Positions 1 through 5,112 of a DNA stretch of 5,631 nucleotides are shown here, piece after piece. The position numbers and the translations under genes are program-made. The DNA is taken from the NCBI GenBank assembly GCA_023257915.1, contig JALRBB010000091.1, positions 1 through 5,631 on the forward strand, written 5' to 3'. Below the pieces are notes generated by a model. That model was given only the letters and a program-made list of their open reading frames with translations, ran no database searches and was not told where the DNA came from. Source of the DNA: Quisquiliibacterium sp. Lineage in GTDB: Bacteria > Pseudomonadota > Gammaproteobacteria > Burkholderiales > Burkholderiaceae_E. Every line of letters starts with the position of its first letter. Position 1 is the first letter of the stretch.

Positions 1-603
1 CTTGCCGGCCTTGGCGGCACCGTCGATTGCGCCCCACAGCTTGAGCAGGTAGTTCAGGTCCCACTGCAGCTCGCCGGCCTCGCGGCCGATGCCGGCGGTG
101 CGCGCGATGATGCTCATGCCGTTGGGCACTTCGAGCTTGTCCATCGTCTCGCGCAATTCTTGCCGATCCTCGCCTTCGATCCGGCGCGAGACGCCGCCAC
201 CGCGCGGATTGTTTGGCATCAGCACCAGATAGCGACCGGCTAGCGAGATGAAGCTGGTCAGCGCAGCACCCTTGCTTCCGCGCTCTTCCTTGTCAACCTG
301 AACAAGGATTTCCTGACCCTCGGAAATCACGTCCTGGATACGTGCGCGTCCGGCGTCCGAACCTTGTTTGAAATACGAGCGGGATATTTCCTTGAACGGC
401 AAAAAGCCGTGGCGTTCCTCACCGTAGTTGATGAAGCAAGCCTCCAGGCTGGGTTCAACCCGGGTGATGACGCCCTTGTAGATATTGCTCTTTCGAGACT
501 CGTGACCCGCCGACTCGATATCGATGTCGATCAGCTTTTGGCCGTCGACGATCGCGACCCGCAACTCCTCGGAGTGGGTCGCATTGAAAAGCATCCGTTT
601 CAT
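1..603 (-). CDS. rne: Ribonuclease E, N-terminal 201 residues (gene cut by left window edge)
   Basis: RNase E is the essential endoribonuclease that starts mRNA decay and processes rRNA and tRNA precursors; in many proteobacteria it also scaffolds the degradosome at the inner membrane. The protein opens [20 protein letters not shown], nearly the same as the E. coli RNase E start, which separates it from RNase G. An S1 RNA-binding domain spans about residues 38-120. Phe57 and Phe67 sit at the same numbers as the S1 aromatics of E. coli RNase E. The run [20 protein letters not shown] (103-122) and the NNPR...SRRIEG segment follow. Arg168-Thr169 matches the E. coli 5'-monophosphate sensor pair Arg169-Thr170. 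The DNase I-like catalytic domain with its metal-binding aspartates and the C-terminal scaffold lie off the left edge, so intactness cannot be judged. The start at 603 is supported by a GGAG Shine-Dalgarno 8 nt upstream and by the match to the E. coli N-terminus. It is divergent from rluC. Confidence 0.96.
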   Translation of the reverse strand, partial: MKRMLFNATHSEELRVAIVDGQKLIDIDIESAGHESRKSNIYKGVITRVEPSLEACFINYGEERHGFLPFKEISRSYFKQGSDAGRARIQDVISEGQEILVQVDKEERGSKGAALTSFISLAGRYLVLMPNNPRGGGVSRRIEGEDRQELRETMDKLEVPNGMSIIARTAGIGREAGELQWDLNYLLKLWGAIDGAAKAGK

Positions 604-611
604 TCAATCTG

Positions 612-615
612 CTCC
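612..615 (-). promoter_or_regulatory. Shine-Dalgarno of rne
   Basis: On the minus strand GGAG is followed by 8 nt and then the ATG at 603-601. This supports that start over the second in-frame ATG three codons further in. Confidence 0.75.
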
Positions 616-656
616 AGTGCGCAGCAAAAGCACGGCTTGCGCGGACCGGCGGAACG

Positions 657-671
657 CGCCCTGGAAGGGCG
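657..671 (-). other. Hairpin in rne leader, near the start codon
   Basis: A perfect 6-bp stem (657-662 with 666-671, CGCCCT/AGGGCG) closes a 3-nt loop. It lies about 55-70 nt upstream of the rne start codon on the leader RNA. A weaker alternative helix, GCGCG with CGCGC in the adjoining 640-660 stretch, would compete with it. Confidence 0.5.
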
Positions 672-684
672 AACGGATGCGAGT

Positions 685-716
685 GGCGGCCGATCAGGAC
701 GTGATCGGTATCCGCC
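685..716 (-). other. Bulged 12-bp hairpin in rne leader, candidate autoregulatory element
   Basis: Two perfect nested helices form one hairpin. The inner stem of 7 bp is CCGATCA (690-696) with TGATCGG (702-708) around a 5-nt loop. The outer stem of 5 bp is GGCGG (685-689) with CCGCC (712-716). A 3-nt one-sided bulge (709-711) separates them. In the rne transcript it would sit about 80-115 nt before the start codon. E. coli rne autoregulation works through leader hairpins; a bulged hairpin here is a natural counterpart, but I cannot show homology to a specific E. coli element. Confidence 0.55.
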
Positions 717-856
717 CTGAGACGCTCGGTTGCTTCGAAAGGAATCGTAGTCCCCGCGAACCGTGTGGCACGCGCGTCGTCACATTGCGCGTCAGGCGCA
801 GGCAACGGGCGAAAGCTCTATTCGCAAATGGGGTGGAACGCATTCTTCGCTAGGCG

Positions 857-876
857 ACGCCGCCAGCAGGCGACGC
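857..876 (-). other. GC-rich 8-bp hairpin in rne leader
   Basis: On the minus-strand RNA, GCGUCGCC pairs with GGCGGCGU across a UGCU tetraloop, with six Watson-Crick and two G-U pairs. It overlaps a 9-bp direct repeat (AGGCGACGC at 852-860 and 868-876 on the plus strand). There is no U-tract after it, so it does not look like an intrinsic terminator. Confidence 0.45.
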
Positions 877-981
877 GCGGACGTCTGAAATGACTCGGGA
901 TCCGTTTGTTCCGCGCCCTCACGATTCGCGAGGACTGCGTTGATGTTCTTGTGTCTGCGGTCTATGGAACCCGGCGATCGT

Positions 982-987
982 TACAAT
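982..987 (+). promoter_or_regulatory. Weak candidate -10 element for rluC operon
   Basis: TACAAT is a 5-of-6 match to the sigma70 -10 and would start transcription near 994, about 38 nt before the rluC ATG. No acceptable -35 lies 16-18 nt upstream and there is no extended -10 dinucleotide. An alternative pair, TTGATG (940-945) with TATGGA (964-969), is also weak. Confidence 0.25.
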
Positions 988-1020
988 TCGCACTGGCGCT
1001 TCCATTACCGGGACAAGCAA

Positions 1021-1050
1021 AGTATAGCAAGATGAATGCCTTATCGACAA
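1021..1050 (-). promoter_or_regulatory. Candidate sigma70 promoter of rne, lying over the rluC start
   Basis: On the minus strand, TTGTCG (1050-1045) is followed by an 18-nt spacer and TATACT (1026-1021). The -10 matches TATAAT at 5 of 6 positions and is preceded by TGC, giving an extended -10 (TGnTATACT). The -35 matches TTGACA at 4 of 6. Transcription would start near 1014. The -35 lies inside rluC codons and the spacer covers the rluC ATG. This is the best-looking promoter I found in the intergenic region. Confidence 0.55.
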
Positions 1051-2063
1051 AAGCTGAAGCGTCGTCTGCACCAGGATCGCCGCACGGAGCGCGATCGCTG
1101 GTCCGGCATCTTGCTGTCGATGAGGATGACGGTGCCGGCCAACGGTTGGATAATTTTCTGCTCCGGCACTGCCGGGGTGTTCCCAAAAGTCATTTGTATC
1201 AGCTGATCCGCAGCGGCCAGGTCCGGATCAACGGCAGACGCTGCAAGGCGGATTCGCGCCTGGAGATTGGCGACCAGGTGCGCTTGCCTCCGATAGCCGG
1301 AGCGAAACGTTTGGGCGAGTCGGCAGACTCTGCCACTACGCGTGCTGCTGCCCCACCGGTGCCTGCTGCCAGATTTGATGTGCTGTTTGAGGATGATCTG
1401 ATCCTGGTAATTGACAAGCCAGCTGGTATGGCGGTTCACGGTGGCAGCGGTGTTGCCCACGGCGCGATCGAGCGTTTGCGCGCCGCCAGGCCGGACGCCC
1501 GGTTTCTGGAACTCGCGCATCGGCTGGATCGTGAGACTTCCGGCGTGCTGATGTTTGGCAAAAAGCGCAGCTCGCTGCTGCATCTTCATGCGCAGCTGCG
1601 CGAGCGTCTGGCCGAGAAGCGCTATCTGGCGATCGTGCACGGGCGATTTCCGCTGCGCACCAAAACGGTGCAAAAACCTTTGTATCGGTACCTGACCGCG
1701 GACGGTGAGCGACGGGTCCGGGTGCAGGAGGGCGGGCAGCCCGCACTGAGTCGGATCACGGGGCGCCGACACTTTGAGCTAGCGGACCTTGGGGTTTTTT
1801 CGCTCGTCGAGGTGTTGATCGAGACCGGGCGTACCCATCAGATCCGCGTCCACCTGTCCGACGCTGGTTTTCCGATCGTCGGGGACGACAAGTACGGCGA
1901 TTTCAAGCTGAACAAGGAGCTTGAAAGAGCAGGATTCAAACGCATGTTTCTGCATGCATGGCGACTGAAAATTCGTCATCCGCTCGACGGGCGAGTGCTT
2001 TCGCTTGAAGCGGCGATGCCGGCAGAGTTCGACAATCTTTCCCGCATGGGGAGCAGTGACTAA
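1032..2063 (+). CDS. rluC: 23S rRNA pseudouridine synthase RluC (RluA family)
   Basis: RluC converts uridines 955, 2504 and 2580 of 23S rRNA (E. coli numbering) to pseudouridine during 50S assembly. The 343-residue product compares with 319 in E. coli. An S4 RNA-binding domain covers about residues 36-87 (GQRLDNFLLRHCRGVPKSHL region). The RluA catalytic domain follows from about 115: VIDKPAGMAVHGGSG (126-140), then the signature HRLDRETSG (163-171) with catalytic Asp166, and ETGRTHQIRVHLSDAGFPI (264-282). The FLELAHRLDRETSGVL and GVPKS strings closely track E. coli RluC rather than RluD. The ATG at 1032 was chosen because it gives a short non-conserved N-terminus before the S4 domain. It has no clear Shine-Dalgarno, and the frame stays open upstream to a TTG at 906 through unconserved sequence. 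Divergent from rne, and first gene of a four-gene run. Confidence 0.93.
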   Translation: MNALSTKAEASSAPGSPHGARSLVRHLAVDEDDGAGQRLDNFLLRHCRGVPKSHLYQLIRSGQVRINGRRCKADSRLEIGDQVRLPPIAGAKRLGESADSATTRAAAPPVPAARFDVLFEDDLILVIDKPAGMAVHGGSGVAHGAIERLRAARPDARFLELAHRLDRETSGVLMFGKKRSSLLHLHAQLRERLAEKRYLAIVHGRFPLRTKTVQKPLYRYLTADGERRVRVQEGGQPALSRITGRRHFELADLGVFSLVEVLIETGRTHQIRVHLSDAGFPIVGDDKYGDFKLNKELERAGFKRMFLHAWRLKIRHPLDGRVLSLEAAMPAEFDNLSRMGSSD

Positions 2064-2065
2064 TG
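2048..2065 (+). promoter_or_regulatory. Ribosome site and coupled stop/start between rluC and HAD gene
   Basis: GGGGAG (2048-2053) sits 9 nt before the ATG at 2063. The rluC stop and the next start share one base in TAATG, so ribosomes ending rluC can restart directly. This fixes the downstream start. Confidence 0.75.
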
Positions 2066-2752
2066 GATAGTGATTTTTCCACCTTTGAAATGGTGGTGTT
2101 TGACTGGGACGGCACGCTGGTCGATTCGACGCGCGCGATCACCGAGGCGATCCGGATGTCTGCTGCCGATCTCGGACTGCCGGTGCCGAGTCGCGAAAGA
2201 GCCAGCCACGTCATCGGGCTTGGTCTGATGGATGCCATTCATTACGCGGTGCCTGAACTCGAGCGCGACCGGCTTCCGGAATATGTCGAGCGTTACCGGC
2301 ATCACTATTTAAAAGAGGATGCCAAGCTGCAGCCGTTTGATGGCATCCCGGAATTGCTGCTTGAATTGAACGAGCTTGGCGTCTGTGTTGCGATCGCGAC
2401 CGGGAAGTCCCGCGCCGGCCTGAATCGGGCGCTGGAGCAAAACGCATGGGGACGGCATTTCGTGACCACCCGTTGCGCGGACGAAGGCGCTCCGAAGCCA
2501 GATCCGTGGATGCTGACGGATATTTGCGCGGAAATGGGGATTGCACCGCAGCGCTCGGTGATGATCGGCGACACGACCCATGATTTGCGCATGGCGGCAT
2601 CGGCCGGGGCCCCGGCGGTTGCCGTGACCTATGGCGCCCATCCGGTCGAGCAGCTGCTGGCACTGAGCCCGCGCGCCTGTGTGGATGATGTCAATCAGTT
2701 GCGCAGCTGGCTGCTGCCTCGTTTGCAGCGCCCCGTTTCGTTGAAAGGATGA
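2063..2752 (+). CDS. HAD-IA family phosphatase, phosphoglycolate phosphatase-like
   Basis: A cytosolic haloacid-dehalogenase-superfamily hydrolase of 229 residues, the usual size for the Gph/subfamily IA group. All four HAD motifs are visible. Motif I is DWDGTLVDS with nucleophile Asp14 and acid/base Asp16; motif II is Thr113 in IATGKS; motif III is Lys145 in PKPDP; motif IV is GDTTHD with Asp170 and Asp174. The roughly 90 residues between motifs I and II form a helical C1 cap. Such enzymes act on small phosphorylated metabolites, for example 2-phosphoglycolate. The substrate cannot be read from the motifs, so I give no symbol. It overlaps the rluC stop by one base and is followed 4 nt later by the Rieske gene, so it is almost certainly in the rluC operon. 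Confidence 0.9.
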   Translation: MDSDFSTFEMVVFDWDGTLVDSTRAITEAIRMSAADLGLPVPSRERASHVIGLGLMDAIHYAVPELERDRLPEYVERYRHHYLKEDAKLQPFDGIPELLLELNELGVCVAIATGKSRAGLNRALEQNAWGRHFVTTRCADEGAPKPDPWMLTDICAEMGIAPQRSVMIGDTTHDLRMAASAGAPAVAVTYGAHPVEQLLALSPRACVDDVNQLRSWLLPRLQRPVSLKG

Positions 2753-2756
2753 ATGC

Positions 2757-3200
2757 ATGAACAACAAGACCGATGTCTCGAGCGAGCGGACCGATCGCTC
2801 CGCTGAGGCCGGATCGCCGCAATCTCCGGGGCCCGGCTGGAGCTGGCGCGAAGTCTGCGAAGCACAGACCTTGCTCGAGGGCGGGGATGGCGTGCGCTTT
2901 GAAGTCCCGGGGCTTGCCGGTCCTCGTCAAGCTTTTGTGGTTCGCTTCGATCAATCACCACGGGCGTTCCTGAACCAGTGCATGCACATTCCGGTGGAAC
3001 TCGACTGGCAACCGGGGCGGTTTTTTGATCTCGACGGGCTGTACCTTGTCTGTGCAACCCATGGCGCCACCTATGACCCGGTCGATGGACTTTGCGTGGC
3101 CGGTCCCTGCCACGGGCGTAGCCTGATCTCACTGCCGGTCGCCGAGTTCGAAGAGCGGGTCTGGGTCGCGGTGCGGGACGAGTCGAAGGAACAGGCATGA
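2757..3200 (+). CDS. Small Rieske [2Fe-2S] domain protein
   Basis: A 147-residue protein made of one Rieske domain. Ligands are Cys75 and His77 in CMH and Cys99 and His102 in CATH. There are 21 residues between the two pairs, longer than the 15-17 typical of many Rieske proteins. The second loop reads ATHGATYDPVDGLCVAGPCH (100-119), with Cys113 and Cys118 additional to the ligands. The first ~28 residues are polar and of low complexity, and I see no signal peptide or membrane segment, so it is probably cytosolic. No oxygenase catalytic domain or reductase is attached or adjacent, so partner and role are unknown; an electron-transfer or redox-sensing function is inference. AAAGGA about 7 nt before the ATG supports the start. 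It lies 4 nt after the HAD gene and overlaps sppA by 4 nt. Confidence 0.88.
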   Translation: MNNKTDVSSERTDRSAEAGSPQSPGPGWSWREVCEAQTLLEGGDGVRFEVPGLAGPRQAFVVRFDQSPRAFLNQCMHIPVELDWQPGRFFDLDGLYLVCATHGATYDPVDGLCVAGPCHGRSLISLPVAEFEERVWVAVRDESKEQA

Positions 3201-4222
3201 GCATGGACGACATGGAGCGTGCGCCGCAATCCGAGCCGACGGCTGCTGCGCCGGGGGCGAAAGGCACTGCTCGCGTCGCGGCGGACTGGGAGCGGGGCGT
3301 GCTCGAGAAAGTCGCGCTAGCAGCGGTGACCGAGCAGCGCCGTGCCCGCCGCTGGAATATTTTCTTTCGGCTGGTTTTTATTGCGCTGGCGATCGTATTC
3401 GTTTCTTTGGGAGTCGGGCTCTGGACACCGGGCGCGCATCCAGTTGGCACCGGTCGCCACGCGGCGCTGGTCGAACTCAAAGGGGTGATCCACTCGGAAG
3501 GTGAGGCATCAGCCGATCTGATCATCGAATCGCTGCAGGCGGCATTCGAAGATCAAGGAACAGCTGGCGTGATTCTGCGAGTCAATAGCCCAGGCGGAAG
3601 CCCCGTGCAGGCCGGCATCATCCACGACGAGATTCGTCGACTGCGCGCCAAGTTCCCGGCCACGCCGCTACACGTCGTGATCGAGGATGTCTGCGCATCG
3701 GGCGGCTATTACGTCGCCGTTGCGGCGGATCGCATCTTTGTCGACAAGGCGAGCATGGTCGGTTCGATCGGTGTGCTGATCGAGGGATTTGGTTTCGTCG
3801 GAACCATGGAAAAGCTCGGGGTGGAGCGACGGCTGCTGACGGCCGGAGAAAACAAGGGGTTTCTCGACAGTTTTTCACCGCTGTCTGACAAACATCGGGC
3901 GCTGGCGCAACGGATGATCGACGAGGTTCACCAGCAGTTCATCGACATCGTGCGCGACGGTCGCAAGGGCCGTCTTCGGGAGGAGCCTGAGATTTTCTCA
4001 GGGTTGGTCTGGAGCGGGGCGCGGGCAATCGAGCTGGGGCTGGCCGATGCGCTAGGCACGGTCGGTAGCGTGGCTCGCGATGAGCTCAAGGTCGACCGGA
4101 TTGTCGATTTTTCCCGACGTGAAAACATTGCCGAACGCTTGGCCAAGCGATTGGGCGCCAGTGTCGGTGACGCGGCAGTGCGCTACTGGCATTCGGCCCA
4201 GGATTCAGTGCGCCTGCGTTGA
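3197..4222 (+). CDS. sppA: Signal peptide peptidase SppA, single-domain S49 serine protease
   Basis: A membrane-anchored protease that degrades signal peptides left in the inner membrane after secretion. The 341 residues begin with a polar cytoplasmic stretch. One transmembrane helix follows at about 54-76, rich in F, I, L, V and A. The S49 domain then runs from about 88. The nucleophile is Ser168 in CASGGYY and the general base is Lys220 in TAGENKG. Their separation of 52 residues equals that of Ser147/Lys199 in Bacillus subtilis SppA. The VNSPGGS run (129-135) is also typical. The length is about half that of the two-domain E. coli SppA, as usual for single-domain forms; SohB is a related alternative. 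ATGA overlap with the Rieske stop and GAAGGA 6 nt upstream support the start. Last gene of the rluC run, with its stop in a hairpin loop. Confidence 0.9.
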   Translation: MSMDDMERAPQSEPTAAAPGAKGTARVAADWERGVLEKVALAAVTEQRRARRWNIFFRLVFIALAIVFVSLGVGLWTPGAHPVGTGRHAALVELKGVIHSEGEASADLIIESLQAAFEDQGTAGVILRVNSPGGSPVQAGIIHDEIRRLRAKFPATPLHVVIEDVCASGGYYVAVAADRIFVDKASMVGSIGVLIEGFGFVGTMEKLGVERRLLTAGENKGFLDSFSPLSDKHRALAQRMIDEVHQQFIDIVRDGRKGRLREEPEIFSGLVWSGARAIELGLADALGTVGSVARDELKVDRIVDFSRRENIAERLAKRLGASVGDAAVRYWHSAQDSVRLR

Positions 4223-4229
4223 GCAGGCG
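4211..4229. terminator. Hairpin at sppA stop, possible terminator without U-tract
   Basis: CGCCTGC (4211-4217) and GCAGGCG (4223-4229) form a perfect 7-bp stem. The 5-nt loop contains the sppA stop codon. No T-run follows on either strand, so intrinsic termination is doubtful. A position between convergent genes fits transcript-end formation or 3'-end protection. Confidence 0.35.
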
Positions 4230-4262
4230 GCGTGCGGTCAGCGCATCAGCCAGGCCGCCTGC
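4223..4262. other. Second, competing hairpin at the convergent gene end
   Basis: GCAGGCGGC (4223-4231) pairs perfectly with GCCGCCTGC (4254-4262), 9 bp around a 22-nt loop that holds the stop codon of the minus-strand methylase gene. Its left arm includes the right arm of the 4211-4229 hairpin, so the two structures exclude each other. No T-run is present on either side. Confidence 0.4.
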
Positions 4263-5112
4263 CTCGCCGCGATGCATTCGGCGAGCGGGGCCGCGCGCGC
4301 TCCGGCGTCTTGCCGGACCGGTTTGATGATGCCGCGTGCAGCACGAACACTGTCGGCTCCCGGGCAAGCGTCGGCGCCAGTTGGCGCCACTGCGCAATGC
4401 TGCGCGCGGCAATGTTCTCCCCGGGCAAGCTCAACTCGCTCGCCACGGCGAGCGTGGTCGCGGGCGAGAGCGTCCGTACCATGGCATCGAACAGCGCCTG
4501 GTTGCGGTAGGGGGTTTCGATCAGGATTTGACTCTCATCCTCGCGCGCAGAGCGTTGCTCCAGCGCACGAAGCCGATTGGCGCGCTCATCGTCCGGCACC
4601 GGGACATAGCCGGCGAATGCAAAGCGCTGCCCATTCATGCCGCTGGCCATCAGTGCGAGCAGGATGGAACTCGGGCCGATCAGCGGCACGATCCGGATCG
4701 CTTTCTGGTGTGCAAGGCTGACAAGCGCCGCTCCCGGATCGGCAATCGCGGGGCAGCCGGCCTCGGACAGCAGACCGGCATCGCGACCCGCAAGGATCGG
4801 CGCAAGCAAATCGGGCAGGTGTTCGACGGGAGTCCGTAGATTTAACTCCCGGATCTCGATCTGCTGCAGCGCCCTGTTCATGGGCAGGCGCGCCAGGACC
4901 GCCCGTGCACTGCGGGCGTTTTCAGCGATCAGGTAATCCAGGGGAATCAGCGCCTGTACGGTCGATGGCGGCAGAACGCGACCTGGATCATCTTCCGAGC
5001 CCAGCGGGGTTGGAACCAGAAACAAGCGGCCCGGGCGTTCTTGCGTCGCAGCGCGCGCCTCAAGCGAAGCGTCGCTCTCGCTACCGGGAGCCGAATGGGG
5101 GGGCGTGTTCAC
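4246..5112 (-). CDS. RsmI-like SAM-dependent methyltransferase (tetrapyrrole methylase fold), uncharacterised paralogue
   Basis: A 288-residue member of the tetrapyrrole (corrin/porphyrin) methylase superfamily, closest by eye to RsmI, which 2'-O-methylates C1402 of 16S rRNA. RsmI-like blocks are LFLVPTPLG (30-38), LLSEAGCPAIADPGAALV (114-131), the SAM-site-like PLIGPSSILLALMASGM (143-159), FAFAGYVP (164-171) and IETPYRNQALFDA (198-210). Several RsmI hallmarks differ: the GN.ED stretch after PTP is replaced by GSEDD, the AEDTR motif reads AENAR, and the YHEHN motif is absent. It therefore looks like a distinct subfamily, and rRNA methylation is only a guess. The methylase core ends near 260; a 28-residue tail follows with 8 Arg and 1 Lys. 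The start is GTG at 5112-5110, overlapping the yceF stop as GTGA, with no clear Shine-Dalgarno, so coupled re-initiation is likely. It converges on sppA, 23 nt away. Confidence 0.85.
   Translation of the reverse strand: MNTPPHSAPGSESDASLEARAATQERPGRLFLVPTPLGSEDDPGRVLPPSTVQALIPLDYLIAENARSARAVLARLPMNRALQQIEIRELNLRTPVEHLPDLLAPILAGRDAGLLSEAGCPAIADPGAALVSLAHQKAIRIVPLIGPSSILLALMASGMNGQRFAFAGYVPVPDDERANRLRALEQRSAREDESQILIETPYRNQALFDAMVRTLSPATTLAVASELSLPGENIAARSIAQWRQLAPTLAREPTVFVLHAASSNRSGKTPERARPRSPNASRRGRRPG

Larger units (their letters stand above)
604..1014 (-). promoter_or_regulatory. Probable long 5' leader of rne
   Basis: About 430 bases separate the rne and rluC start codons and contain no convincing gene; open frames here lack family resemblance and ribosome sites. 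Read on the minus strand, the stretch is rich in hairpins (857-876, 685-716, 657-671) and ends in a good ribosome site. If the promoter at 1021-1050 is used, transcription would start near 1014, giving a leader of about 410 nt. E. coli rne has a 361-nt leader through which RNase E controls its own mRNA, so a long structured leader fits the gene. The extent rests on the predicted promoter and is inference. Confidence 0.55.

Noticed and set aside
455..853. Several 110-120 codon open frames across the rne start and leader
   Set aside because: They overlap rne codons in other frames, have no ribosome site and no recognisable motif; the leader interpretation explains the region better.
1041..1772. 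Long open frame (243 codons) on the minus strand
   Set aside because: It lies entirely antisense to rluC, which has clear domains and motifs; the translation shows no recognisable family and is a GC-rich shadow frame.
1789..1800. G4T6 run in rluC, as terminator or slippage site
   Set aside because: No stable hairpin precedes the T-run, the reading frame continues correctly through conserved RluC sequence on both sides, and no alternative product is evident.
3019..3026. T6 run inside the Rieske gene as a possible terminator
   Set aside because: It encodes the Phe-Phe pair between the ligand motifs, has no adjacent stem, and termination there would cut the coupled sppA off.
2695..3525. 276-codon open frame on the minus strand
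   Set aside because: It is antisense to the Rieske and sppA genes, Arg/Ser/Pro-rich without motifs, and is a shadow of two well-supported genes.
4080..4721. 213-codon open frame on the plus strand running past the sppA stop
   Set aside because: It overlaps sppA out of frame and then runs antisense to the methylase gene; composition is Arg/Ala/Ser-rich with no family resemblance.
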